Below the pieces are notes generated by a model that saw nothing but the letters and a program-made list of their open reading frames with translations, had not been told where the DNA came from and ran no database searches. This document shows, piece by piece, positions 1-10,836 of a DNA stretch of 64,000 nt (positions are counted from its first letter, which is position 1; each line of letters begins with the position of its first letter). Position numbers and translations under genes: made by a program. The DNA is taken from the NCBI GenBank assembly GCA_947069175.1, contig CAMTDV010000027.1:40189369-40253368 (forward strand), in the 5' to 3' direction. This DNA is from Scalesia atractyloides (lineage: Eukaryota; Streptophyta; Magnoliopsida; Asterales; Asteraceae).

Positions 1-1
1 C

Positions 2-1780
2 CGACAATTGAAGGTTCACGAGAAAAACTACACAACTCATGACCTGGAATTGGGAGCAGTAGTGTTTGCACTTAAGATTTGGAGACACTACTTCTATGGA
101 ACGAAGTGCACAGTCTTTACAGACCACAAGAGCCTCCAACACATCTTTGATCAGAAGGAGTTGAACATGCGACAGCGTCGCTCGGTCGAACTCTTGAACG
201 ATTATGAATGTGCCATACGGTATCACCCGGGTAAAGCTAACGTGGTAGCTGATGCCCTCAGTAGGAAGGAACACTTGAAACCTCGTCGGGTACGAGCACT
301 ACAGCTCACTATTCATTCGGGGTTACCCGAACAGATACGCGACACGCAGTTAGAAGCAGTTAAGGAAGAAAACATCAAGGCCGAATCGGTGGGAAAAATG
401 GAACTCGATTGGGAAGTAAAACCCAATGGAGCCCGGTATTTCATGAATCGCATATGGGTACCTCTCTACGGAGACCTCAGAAAGCTAGTCATGGACGAAG
501 CTCACAAATCCCGATACTCTGTCCATCCTGGTTCGGATAAGATGTATCAAGACCTTAAAGCTGCGTATTGGTGGCCCAACATGAAAGCTGATATAGCCAC
601 CTACGTGAGCAAGTGTTTGACTTATGCAAAAGTCAAGGTAGAGTATCAGAAGCCATCGGGGCTACTTCAACAACCTGAGATCCCAGTGTGGAAATGGGAT
701 CAGATCTCGATGGACTTCATCACTAAACTCCCGCGAACTTTGGGTGGTTGGGATACCATCTGGGTGATTGTGGATCGTTTAACTAAGTCCGCACACTTCC
801 TAGCTATTAAAGAAACAGATAAGATGGAGAAGTTGACTCGCATCTACATAAAGGAAGTAGTTTCTCGGCACGGAGTGCCAACGTCCATCATCTCAGACAG
901 AGATGCTCGCTTCACGTCCAACTTTTGGCAGTCACTTCAGAAAGCGTTGGGGACACGCTTAGATATGAGCACAACTTATCACCCTCAGACTGATGGTCAA
1001 AGCGAAAGGACCATACAGACCTTGGAAGACATGCTTAGGGCATGCGTAGTAGACTTCGGGAATAGTTGGGAAATCCACCTGCCTTTAGTGGAATTCTCGT
1101 ATAACAACAGTTACCATACGAGTATATCGGCAGCACCGTTTGAGGCATTATACGGTCGTAAATGTAGATCACCAGTCTGTTGGGCAGAAGTCGGTGACAG
1201 TCAACTCACAGGCCCTGAGTTGATACTTGAGGCTACTGAAAAGATTGTTCAAATCAGAAACCGCATGGCGGCGGCACGAGATCGACAGAAAAGCTACGCT
1301 GATCAACGACGCAAACCGCTCGAATTTCAAGTAGGCGACCGCGTCCTACTGAAGGTGTCACCCTGGAAGGGTGTAATCCGCTTTGGAAAACGAGGCAAAC
1401 TAAACCCACGGTACGTAGGTCCGTTTGTGATCTTGAAACGTATTGGACCCGTAGCTTATCAATTAGACCTTCTTTCCGAACTCAGTGGAGTTCACAACGT
1501 TTTTCACGTGTCAAATCTGAAGAAGTGTCTATCAGATGAAACCCTAGTCATTCCATTGGATGAGATCCAAGTGGATGAACAACTGCACTTTGTGGAACAA
1601 CCTATCGAGATCATGGATCGTGAGATCAAGACTCGAAGGCACAGCAAGATTCCGATCGTTAAGGTTCGTTGGGACTCTAAGCTTGGACCGGAGTTCACGT
1701 GGGAAAGAGAGGACCAAATGAAAAGCAAATACCCACACCTCTTTGCAGCTGAGCAGCAAACTAACGATACCAGCAACTAA
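2..1780 (+). CDS. Ty3/gypsy (chromovirus-type) pol, 3' part: RNase H, integrase, C-terminal chromo-like domain
   Basis: The frame is open from the window edge to a TAA at 1780, so the true start is upstream. Counting from the Met at 8, residues 1-90 are the end of the RNase H domain (FTDHKSLQ at 37-44, DALSR at 82-86). The integrase zinc module has H166, H173 and C203, but the second cysteine is Tyr206. The catalytic core reads D236, D297 and E333, which is the D,D35E spacing. The C-terminus (about 541-577) is the basic, Trp-rich chromo-like tail of plant chromoviruses. The frame has no stop or frameshift, unlike the other gypsy pol fragments here, so this is probably the youngest gypsy copy in the window. 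The LTR that follows (1962-4764) is its 3' LTR. The protein would cut and insert element cDNA in the nucleus. Confidence 0.93.
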   Translation, partial: RQLKVHEKNYTTHDLELGAVVFALKIWRHYFYGTKCTVFTDHKSLQHIFDQKELNMRQRRSVELLNDYECAIRYHPGKANVVADALSRKEHLKPRRVRALQLTIHSGLPEQIRDTQLEAVKEENIKAESVGKMELDWEVKPNGARYFMNRIWVPLYGDLRKLVMDEAHKSRYSVHPGSDKMYQDLKAAYWWPNMKADIATYVSKCLTYAKVKVEYQKPSGLLQQPEIPVWKWDQISMDFITKLPRTLGGWDTIWVIVDRLTKSAHFLAIKETDKMEKLTRIYIKEVVSRHGVPTSIISDRDARFTSNFWQSLQKALGTRLDMSTTYHPQTDGQSERTIQTLEDMLRACVVDFGNSWEIHLPLVEFSYNNSYHTSISAAPFEALYGRKCRSPVCWAEVGDSQLTGPELILEATEKIVQIRNRMAAARDRQKSYADQRRKPLEFQVGDRVLLKVSPWKGVIRFGKRGKLNPRYVGPFVILKRIGPVAYQLDLLSELSGVHNVFHVSNLKKCLSDETLVIPLDEIQVDEQLHFVEQPIEIMDREIKTRRHSKIPIVKVRWDSKLGPEFTWEREDQMKSKYPHLFAAEQQTNDTSN

Positions 1781-1781
1781 A

Positions 1782-1961
1782 TTTTCGGGACGAAAATTCT
1801 TTTAACATGGGGATGATGTGACAACCTGGGAATCTCTTGAAATTTCGCGTACCATTGTTAACGAACTAAATCTTTGTGCGTGGCACTCTAAACATGTACG
1901 CTGCATTCTAAACCGCGTTTACTCAATTTTCGGGACGAAAATTCTTTCAACATGGGGATAA
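1782..1961 (+). other. Duplicated hairpin + polypurine tract upstream of the 3' LTR
   Basis: The block ATTTTCGGGACGAAAAT, a 7-bp stem with loop GGA, followed by a purine-rich CATGGGGAT-type tract and TGTGACA, occurs twice (near 1782 and near 1925). The second copy abuts the assigned LTR start. The first copy also ends in TGTGACA, so it is either an older LTR boundary or a tandem duplication of the priming site. The equivalent region of the next gypsy element (5724-5851) is duplicated too. Confidence 0.6.
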
Positions 1962-2363
1962 TGTGACATCCCGGTTTTTCAGATATCTTAAACGCACTAC
2001 TTCACGGTTATTTGTTCCTACGTTAAATTGATTCGGAGACTTAAATTGCACGCTCGAAATAATTACGATAATTTCGTGAACTTGTCAAATGAATTACGTG
2101 CTATGTGTATTAAACGTTTATAAGTTGGTGAATTATTATGTGATGTTCGATTTCGTGATTTGTTTTTAGTTATAAAATATATATAGTAAATATATAGACG
2201 AATCGAACCGAGCTGCGACACGAGCCGGCCTCACTTCCTTGCGACTCAAGTAGTTAATCGAAACTTGAGGACCAAGTGTTAGACCCAAACCAACCCACCC
2301 GAATCCCTTGCGGCCGCGAGCACCCCAAACCGTAAACCCTTCCCTTTTCTCCTTACCCTTGCG

Positions 2364-2373
2364 CTATATATAC
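2364..2373 (+). promoter_or_regulatory. Candidate LTR TATA box
   Basis: CTATATATAC lies about 400 bp into the LTR, just upstream of a short Cys/Ser-coding stretch that I do not regard as a gene. The position suits a U3/R boundary. Transcript starts cannot be seen from sequence. Confidence 0.4.
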
Positions 2374-4162
2374 ACATACATGCATGTGCATTGCTTCACA
2401 AACAAAACACACAAGCCCTAATAAGCTAAACAGCCGACGGCAGCTCTCCATTCAGCCTCTCGATCGCAAACAGCCCTCTTGCACTTCCTTTGATCGCGGC
2501 AGCCTCTCTCCATTCTCCTTCTCGGTCGCGACCTTCATCATATCCGAATCGGCTCCCATCCAAGTCTCGGCTCATTGATCTTATTATTAAAGGTTAGGAT
2601 TTATCATTGTTTGCAAGATCATATTTGGATTTATAAACTCTTGATCATGTTTCAATGTAGTGTTATGTTATTAGCCGATTTATTTATGCTAGTTGCGGTT
2701 AAGATGATTAGCGGAATCTAGAAACATTAGGCTGCGTTTTGTGTAATAAAAACTATATGTTATGATTAGGGTTTGCATGGGTGTGATATATATGATGATA
2801 TATGATTGGTAATTCTGTTCTTGATCGCTTATGTTCAATGTATCGATGGTTTAAGCGAGTTAGATTGTGATAAAGTGATGAATCATGATGCTGAATGGTG
2901 TTTACAGCCAGCTTCAACTGGCTGTAACTTGGTTATTATTTATCGAAAAACGGATTTTCTGAAGTCTAAAACGTAGAGTTTTGAAAAACGCATCTAATGG
3001 CGTTGGATTCATATTTTTCTGAAGTCGTTTGATATTTTTAAGTGGCCAATTAAGTTCAGTAACTGAAGCTGTGAAAATTCTGAAAAATTGTTAGTTGTTT
3101 ATCGAGTTGGATCTAATAATCTGTAGAGAGTCGAATCATGAAATTTGTACAGCAACTAGATATGGAAATTTCCGGGAAACTCCCACTGGAATTTTGTTAA
3201 TTGAACGAACGGTAATTTTTAAATAAATTCTTCCATGGACTGCAGTCAGAAAGTGACGAATCTGACTGCAGCCTAGTATATTAATATTTATGAATAATTG
3301 GTAAAGTATTAGGACTTGAAAAATTTATATAAAATTCTACGGTATAGTTGACACCTTCTGTAAAATAATTGGAATTTTTGGAATATTGGAACTATTTTAT
3401 AAAAATCCTTGAAAACAGCCTAATTATGAGTATATAAGCTGAAACTTGATAACTTGCGAATGTATGTACCAAAGTGTTGTATGAATTGATTGTGTTCATG
3501 ATAAATTGTTTTGATCACTATATTGGCATGATGATACTTGCATGCATGATTTGAGTCTTAGGAATTGTCATTGTATGAACCGCATTGTGTGTTAGTATGT
3601 GTAAGACTTGTATCAGTGTGATCGCACACTAACTCTAAATCAATTGACTTGTTAGGACGCAATTAGCCGTCCGATCAATTACTACATCTGTGTTACACTA
3701 ACCGAGCAACTAAAGGTGAGTTCACGGCCCTTAATTTTATCCGGTTTTAAACAACAGGGGGAGAAACATGTATACACTCTACAACTCTATCTCTTTACGT
3801 TATACGAAATTAACGTCATTAAACTATTTGGTAACTAAGTTAATGTTAATATACGTTGTGGTCACTAAGCAGCTATATCACACAAGTCCTCGACAATCTC
3901 TCGGATCGTTAGTATTGGGTTTAAATAGCGGGGAAATTATAAGTAGTACTACTGGGCCCGACAAGCCCCATCCGAGCTAATCGCGCTAGCCGACCGGGTA
4001 TGGTCAACGGGTGAATAATTTGGCCTAACTTCGCCATGGTCAGTGATAGGCCTGGCAACACGGAGGCACAACAGTCAGCTTCGATCGCGAACACTTACGT
4101 GACATAACTTTAGGCTAGCTACCTATATATATTAACATTGAACTTAATTACGAATCAACAAT

Positions 4163-4322
4163 ATTATCCTGGGTTAGGGATAATGGAACCAACAACGTTA
4201 TTATTCCGGGTTAGGAATAATGGAACATCATTATTATTCCGGGTAAGGAATAATGGAACTATCAGTATTATTCCGGGTTGGGAATAATGGGACTAAATCG
4301 TTATCCCGGGTTAGGGATAACG
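4163..4322 (+). repeat. Array of five hairpins in the gypsy-1 LTR
   Basis: Five units about 34 bp apart each read stem-CGGGTT-type loop-stem. The central three use TTATTCC...GGAATAA. The outer two use TTATCC...GGATAA and TTATCCC...GGGATAA. The C/T change on the left arm is matched by G/A on the right arm, so pairing is kept. Linkers between units are not conserved. Confidence 0.8.
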
Positions 4323-4764
4323 GGGGAAACAAACTTATAACCGAACAAACGAATTTATGAAAACCTGTGAACTCACTCTTCTTAAATGTTGACACTTGTT
4401 TCTTTACATGTTTCTCAGGACGCTAGGAGCTCTAGGTGCACTCACTTGCATTGATCAAGACATCTTTTATTGAGTCTCATTTACAAACATTGTTTTGGGT
4501 TTTCTTTAGTTTTGGCGTTTGTGTTGGAACCCGTTCCTTTACTTTATCTTTATGCTTCCGCTCAACTTTAAAAACTAATGCTTCCGCTAAACATTGAAAT
4601 CAAACTAAGACAATCTAAAATTAACTATGAATGATTAAACAAATGATTTTGGAAAACGTATTAACAAATCATATAGAGTCGTTCGACGTTACTAGTGTCT
4701 CAGATTCTGGTTTGTTCACACGCCTCGCGGTAAAACTCCGCAAGTGGAAATTGAGGGTGTGACA

Positions 4765-5520
4765 CGTCTCATCTATGGCAATCTATGCATAAATCTTTTG
4801 GCTCACGCTTGGATATAAGCACTGCCTATCACCCTCAGACCGATGGTCAGACTGAACGCACCATCCATACCCTTGAAGATATGTTGCGAGCATGTGTTAT
4901 TGATTTTGTGACGGTTGGGAAAGACACCTACCCCTGGTAGAATTCTCATACAATAATAATTACCACACTAGTATCCAGGCCGCATCGTTCGAAGCATTGT
5001 ACGGATGAAAACGCCCGTCACCTCTCCATTGGGCTGAAGTTGGACACAGCCAAATCACAGGTCCTGAACTTGTACTTGAAACATCGGAGAAAATCGTTTA
5101 GATCAGAAACCGAACCGCGACCGCACGTGACCGCTAGAAAAGTTATGCTGACAAACACAGAAAACCATTGGATTTCAAGTGGGTGACAGGGTTTTGCTAA
5201 AAGTTTTGCCCTGGAAAAGTGTGGTTCGCTTCGGAAAGCAAAGCAAATTAAATTCGTGGTACGTTGGACCGTTCATAATCATAAAAGGAATAAGCCTGGT
5301 GGCCTATAGACCGAATTTACCCGAGGAACTTAGTGGAGTTCATAACATCTTTCATATCTCGAACCTAAAGAAGTGTTTACCCGATGAAACACTTGTAGTT
5401 CCCTTTATAGAGCGGGAGATCGATGACAAATTGCGTTTTGTCGAGGAACCAGTTGATTTATGAAGTCAAGACTCTTAAACACAACAAATTTTCAAACGTT
5501 AAAGTTCGTTGAAACTCGAA
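4765..5520 (+). pseudogene. Ty3/gypsy element 2, integrase end and C-terminal domain (decayed)
   Basis: The block starts inside the integrase core (motif YHPQTDGQTERT near 4828) immediately after the LTR of element 1. An open piece at 5179-5463 encodes the post-integrase domain (GDRVLLKV, VGPF, FHISNLKKCLPDETL). Between and after these are frame changes and stops, for example before 4930, near 5100 and at 5461. It is colinear with residues 300-520 of the pol at 2-1780. Element 1 therefore inserted in the integrase of element 2, whose upstream half lies left of the window. Confidence 0.85.
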
Positions 5521-5851
5521 ATGGTACCACTCAAATTCCATGGAGTGAAATTTCTTCCAACAAGGGATCAATGCGACATAATTTCGGTTGCAAACTAATT
5601 TAGTGCATTAAACACTACACTAGTACAAATACAACATTCACGTAGCAGTAATTCGGGGAACTACTTGACGTGGCGGTAATTCAAGGAATTACTAGACCAC
5701 ACACAAGTCTGTCCATTACTACTGAATTTCGGGATGAAATTCCTATTCAACTTGGGGATGATGTGATACCCGAGAAAATTCCTCAGACTTTGATTTCTTC
5801 AGTGACTGCTTACTAAATTTCGGGAAGAAATTTCTTTCAGCTTAGGGATGA
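5521..5851 (+). other. Post-pol noncoding region with duplicated polypurine/hairpin block
   Basis: Two copies of an AATTTC...GAAATT hairpin followed by a G-rich tract and ATGTGA lie near 5724 and 5815. This matches the arrangement at 1782-1961. No ORF of note is present. The second copy is directly followed by the LTR start. Confidence 0.55.
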
Positions 5852-8331
5852 TGTGACAACTCGCATTTCCAAGTTAACACCGTTAACTTTTCTCGGTTAA
5901 ATATTTACGATTTATTGAATGTAATACATGCATTTATTATACGTACAAGTTATTAACACACGAACACACGAAATTGATATAAACTAGTGGGACTAGTCTT
6001 GTATCTTACACCAAAGTTGATTTGTTTAAATTTGCGCACCAAATTGCAAGTAATTGAAACTTAAGGGACTTGTTGTGTAGCAAGTTAACTTAAATTTTAT
6101 AACTTTCTTTGCAAGTTTCAAGAGTTTGAAACTTAAGGGACTAAAAGGGCCCTTGTTGGAATTCAAGGGTTTAGTGTGCCAGTCATTAAACTTGTGTTAT
6201 TATAATATCTTAATCGCTATAACAAAACCCTATTCTACAAAACAAACGTCTGCCTCCTCTCTTCTCGGTCGACGAACTGCAAGCAAGAAGCCTCAAGCTT
6301 TTCGATTTTCAAGTCCCTAACAACTCACATCACTCCTAACTCGGTAATCCATATAGTTTTTTATTCATGTATAATTCTTTGTATATTGGCTGCGTTTTCT
6401 GGGTTTGTTCATGATTCTTGATGATCTTGGATGATAACTTGTAGTTATGGTCCTAGAAATCATGTTAGTCGATGATTAGATGTTTATGTGTTCGGTTAAG
6501 TCGCTAGGGTTTTGATTATGGGTTGGATCTTGTGGTTTGATGAATGAATTGTTATATGATTTAATTTAGGATGATAATCTGCCATGGTTAAAGATTTTAG
6601 GTCGTTGGGTGCATTAGATAATCGTTTGTGGGGTTTGGGTGATGAAACAGAATATGTCCAGAACATTACAACCGACTTTAATCGGCTGTAACTAGGTCAA
6701 AAGTTAACAAAAAGTGTTGTTTCTTGATTCCATGATGTACTTCCAGGAAATAGCTTTCGAATCCCATTGGAATTGCATTTTTTCGACGAAAATTGAATGT
6801 TTTATGAATTTTTCCATATCGAAGGTTCAGGCTGCGTTTTCTGGCAGAATTTGTAGCCCATTACGAATGTCATAACTCAATGTAGGAATTGATTTATTAT
6901 CTCAATTGTAGGTAGTTCTAGGAGATCACAAAAATCTCCAACTGGAATTATGTTAATCGGGTAACCGAGGATTTTTAAATGAACTTTTCAGTAAGCTGCA
7001 GTCAGAAAGTGACGAATCTGATTACTGCTTAGTAAAGGATTTGTATTAAATGTTTGGTTAGGAGTTAGACTCTATAATTTTAACACAAGTCCAAACCTTC
7101 CGAGGGACACGTCATATAAAAATATCATAATTTTTGCAGCGTCGTAAGTATGTAAAACGAGCTTCCCAAAACAGCTTGTTTTCAGTGATTTTACCTATGT
7201 ATGGCTTTAAGTTGTTAAGTGATGAATTTGCTACTTTTAGTGACCGCGCGTGCATGATAATTGTATAATTGATTAATGGCATGTCGTAGTGTACATTATG
7301 AACCTATGCTTGAAAGCTACTCGGTATTATGTTGTGACAACTTGTTTGCATGATAATTGTTAGATGCGTGTAAGGCTTGCATGAATTACATAAACGACCC
7401 CTAATGTTCTTGGTAACCATCTTAGGACGCAGATGATCATCTTCGATACTATTTGCACTTTATTTCTTACCAAGCAAAACAAATGTAAGTTCACACCGTT
7501 ACTAAAAGCATGTATTCCCGGTGGTTGGGAACCTCACTTTCCTGGGTATGGGATTGCCTTAGTATTCCTGGTATGGGATACTGTTAACTTCACTTTTCCT
7601 GGTTAGGGGATTGCCTAGTATTCCTGGGGATGGAATACTGTTAAATGCTATTTATATTTCATGTCTTTAGCAGACTAAACGAACTCTATCTGAAAGTCCC
7701 CACACATTATACCGATTAATCGTTGGGCCCTGGCGAACGGGATATTAGTTGATAGCGCTATTAGGTTCGACAAACCTTACACCGTACCTAAGAGGACGGG
7801 CGTGAACTTTTATGCCTTGGCAACTGGTCAATGACGATAGACATTGACTTGGGGCACAAACAACTTAAACAGTCAAAGTTTCAGTACCATACAGTTTAGT
7901 AGCTTAAAGATGGGGTAGCTCCCCGTGGCATGTTTTATAAATTAAGTACTTTAAGAACCTAAGTTTTTTAAAAAAATAATACTGAAAAACCGTGAACTCG
8001 CCGACTTTATGTTGACATACTATTACATGCTTTGTAGGTCGTTAGGTACAGCTATGGGCGGGCGTTGCAATCGGCTAAAGTGGGTGGTTTGTTAACGCTT
8101 TAAGTTTCGATCATTTATTAAACTTGTGGTTTAAGTTTCGATGGGGTTTGCTTTATTTTTCCGCTGTAACATAAACTGTGTTTTGGACATTTAAACTTAT
8201 CGCTAATCATGATGATAGTGATGCTTTTATAATTTGAATGGTTGGTTCAACATGATTAGTGGCTAGATCCTAGTTAGTCACATGCCTCGCGGTAAAACTC
8301 CTCATGTGGATTTTGAGGGTGGGGATAGACA
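5852..8331 (+). mobile_element. 3' LTR of gypsy element 2
   Basis: It begins TGTGACAACTC and ends near GGGATAGACA, after a CATGCCTCGCGGTAAAACTC block that is also found before the end of the element 1 LTR. Length is about 2.5 kb. A copia gag frame begins at its right edge, so this element inserted into a copia element. It carries no gene. A run of hairpins lies at 7512-7639. Confidence 0.75.
7512..7639 (+). repeat. Hairpin array in the gypsy-2 LTR
   Basis: Alternating units of TTCCTGG-type arms occur. The clearest are 7561-7582 (AGTATTCC...GGGATACT, one G-T pair) and 7617-7639 (AGTATTCC...GGAATACT, perfect 8-bp stem). The array sits at the same relative place as the array at 4163-4322, with a different outer stem. 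Confidence 0.7.
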
Positions 8332-8907
8332 TGCCTGAAAAAACTTTCTCAACGTTCCATGCATCAAACATCTCCTGTCGCAACAATATAGAAATGTAAA
8401 TTTACTAAATATTCTGAATTGATATTATGTTTTCTAGTTGCAGAACAGAACAACAAACTCCTACTACAAAACCATCAACGTGACCCACCTGTGCAAGCCT
8501 ATTCCCTAGAGCTAATGTGGCAAATTATCAAAGTGGATGTGGGAGAAGCAGAGGCCACAACCCTAGCAGAGGTCATGGGTGGAGATATACTTGGTGTCAG
8601 GAGTCTCACAACTCTAAAAATAGTGGTGGCGATTCAAGTCGACACAATATGGGGCAACCTCCAAAGAGGAAAACTAACGGGGCCCAAAACAATATTTTTT
8701 TATAGATGTGGGATGTTAAATCATTGGTCCCACACGTGTCGCACCCCTAAACATCTCGTTGAGGCATATCAACGCATGATGAAAGAACAAGGAAACAAGG
8801 TTGAAACTAATCTGATTGAGGATGCATCAAATTTGCCATCTCCATCCACCATATTAGACATTCATTTGGATGCATGTGATTTCATTGAGAATGTTAGTGA
8901 TGTTTAA
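8332..8907 (+). pseudogene. Ty1/copia element A gag fragment with zinc knuckle
   Basis: The N-terminal half reads EKTFSTFHAS in one frame, then an RG-rich linker (8517-8700) in another. It ends in the zinc-knuckle region (YRCGMLNHWSHTC, then RTPKHLVEAYQ) in the frame of 8419-8907. The first knuckle cysteine is replaced by Phe/Tyr. At least one frameshift separates the linker from the knuckle. Gag would form the particle shell of the element. The left end is cut by gypsy element 2. Confidence 0.75.
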
Positions 8908-9720
8908 ACATTTGTTATGTATGTTTTATGGTTTTTCTTTCAAACTATGACTTTTTTTTTACTTGATCTAGTTTAAACGCGTGTAATGTTTGTTTAAACT
9001 ATTGTAATGGTTAAACTTCATACTTTGCATTAAATTCATTTATTTTTATTTCCAAAAGAAATATGTATACGAGCTCCAACAAAGCTATTATTGGTGATAA
9101 ATGTCTGATTGATAGTGGTAGTACTAATACTATTCTCAAACACACAAAATTTTCTATGAGTTGTGTCCAGCAAAGACACCTGTAGGTACTATCTCTGGTG
9201 TTAGTAACCTTATTGAAGGCTCTGGAAGAGCGCACATAACCTATTTTTAGGTACCCAATTGATTATTGAAAATGCATTATGTTCTAGTAGATCCTAAAAA
9301 AATTACTTAGTTTTAAAGTTATTCGGAAAAATGGTTACCACTTAAAAACAATATCTGAAAATAATGTTGAATATCTTCAAATCACCTCAACCAAAAATGG
9401 CAAAGAAACCACTGTCAAACAATAGTAGCTTTATCCTCTGGATTATACTGTTCTAATATCAATCCTATCGAATCATACTTCGAGAATAACTAGAAGTTAT
9501 TAGATAAAAATACATTCAATATATGGCATGACCGACTATGTCACCCTGATAGCATAATGATGAGATGTATAATCAAAAGTGCAACTCGGCACTCTCTTAA
9601 AAACTCAAAAATTTTGCTACCACAAGATTTATCATGTGCAACATGCTCTTTGGGAGAACTTATTGCTCGACATTCACAAACTAACGATTCTTATTGCCCT
9701 CAAGCAGAAGGAAAATAAAT
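8908..9720 (+). pseudogene. Copia element A protease and GAG-pre-integrase remnant
   Basis: A DSGSTNTIL protease-like motif is readable near 9110-9140. The GAG-pre-integrase signature (IWHDRLCHPDSIMM, then CATCSLGE) is at about 9515-9655. Several stops and frame changes interrupt them. The integrase core and most of the reverse transcriptase that should follow are missing, so there is an internal deletion near 9720. Confidence 0.75.
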
Positions 9721-9749
9721 ACTTGGTCCAGAAGTATTGTATTTAACGC

Positions 9750-10386
9750 GATCGGTGCCCTTATGTATCTCACAAATAGCACGAGACCTGGTATTGTATT
9801 CTCAATACATGTACTAGCGAGATATAGCTAAATCCACACGTAGACACTGCAATGGAATAAAACACATATTCCAATATCTTTGTGGGACGCAAGACTTAGG
9901 TCTTTTCTACCAGAAAGATAAAAAGTCCCAGCTTGTTGGGTATGTTGATGCTGGATATCTAATAGATCCTCTTAAAGCAAGATCTCAAACAGGTTACATA
10001 TTCATATACGATGACACAACAATTTCTTGGAAGTCAACTAAGCAAACACTTACGACAACATCATTAAATCATGTTGAATTGATAGAGCTATATAATGCCG
10101 GTCGAGAATGCGTGTAGTTGAGATCAATGATTAATCATATACAAGAAGCATGTGGATTAGAGAAGATCAAGAAGGACATGATGATTATCTATGAAGACAA
10201 TGTTGCATGCATACCAAAAATCAGAGAAGGCTACATCAAAGGTGACAGAATAAAGCATATCTCGCCAAAGTTCTTCTCAACACATGATCTGCAGAGAGAA
10301 GGGGAAATCGATGTTCATCTGATCAAGTCAAGTGAAAATATAGCAGAGCTGTTCACAAAATCTTTACCTAGAAGCAGTTTCGAGTA
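9750..10386 (+). pseudogene. Copia element A RNase H remnant
   Basis: RNase H of copia type is recognised by GYVDAGYL (near 9940), KARSQTGYIF, ISWKS, EDNVACI (near 10195) and HISPKFF (near 10257). The open piece 10118-10386 covers the end and stops just before the 3' noncoding region. A stop at about 10116 separates it from the upstream half. Confidence 0.82.
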
Positions 10387-10695
10387 GCTTTCACATAAGA
10401 TTGGGCTTCATAGGTTAAAAGACGTTAGTAAAATTGAGGGGGGACGTTAGACACTTTGTACTTTTTTCCTTGACTAAGTTTTGTCCCATTGGGTTTTCTT
10501 AGCAAGGTTTTTAACGAGTTATCATAACTGAAATATTTGTTTATCTCATAGGTTCTGAAGTACCGATTTAATATCATCCTGACGCATCTTGTTAATTTGT
10601 ATATAATGAATAATAATGTATATATGAAGGGGAGTGTTATAACTCAGATATACATATCGTTGTTTATCTCCAACCATAACCGTTTGACAATTATA
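10387..10695 (+). mobile_element. Copia element A 3' noncoding region, polypurine tract and truncated LTR start
   Basis: After RNase H comes the copia leader-like block with CCATTGGGTTTTCTTAGC. The polypurine tract GAAGGGGAG at 10626-10634 is followed by an LTR start TGTTATAACTC at 10635. The same tract and TGTTAT start are seen in copia element B on the minus strand. Only about 60 bp of LTR remain before the TA microsatellite. Confidence 0.6.
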
Positions 10696-10696
10696 C

Positions 10697-10747
<51 letters not shown>

Positions 10748-10780
10748 ATTAGGATCATTTTGAGAGTGAACTGAGCGAAC

Positions 10781-10836
<56 letters not shown>
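10696..10836. repeat. (TA)n microsatellite with a 36-bp duplicated TIR end
   Basis: Long TA tracts flank a 36-bp piece (10746-10781) identical to the left end of the TIR element that starts at 10837. This looks like slippage or unequal exchange between TA tracts copying the element end. Confidence 0.75.

Larger units (their letters stand above)
1962..4764 (+). mobile_element. 3' LTR of gypsy element 1
   Basis: It begins TGTGACATCC right after a polypurine tract and ends GGGTGTGACA, so it has TG...CA ends in near-inverted form. Length is about 2.8 kb. The next base resumes an unrelated reading frame (the integrase of gypsy element 2), which places the right end precisely. No long ORF fits a gene inside. 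It holds a TATA-like site and an array of hairpins (4163-4322), and shares blocks with the LTR at 5852-8331, for example around 3240 and 6995. The 5' LTR is outside the window, so no TSD can be checked. Confidence 0.82.

Noticed and set aside
891..893. The coordinates of the HGN finding as DNA positions
   Set aside because: They are residue numbers. The corresponding DNA is about 17102-17110 in exon 3 of the LRR receptor.
1504..1776. Minus-strand ORFs under the gypsy pol
   Set aside because: They are shadows of the plus-strand integrase frame, with no domain match.
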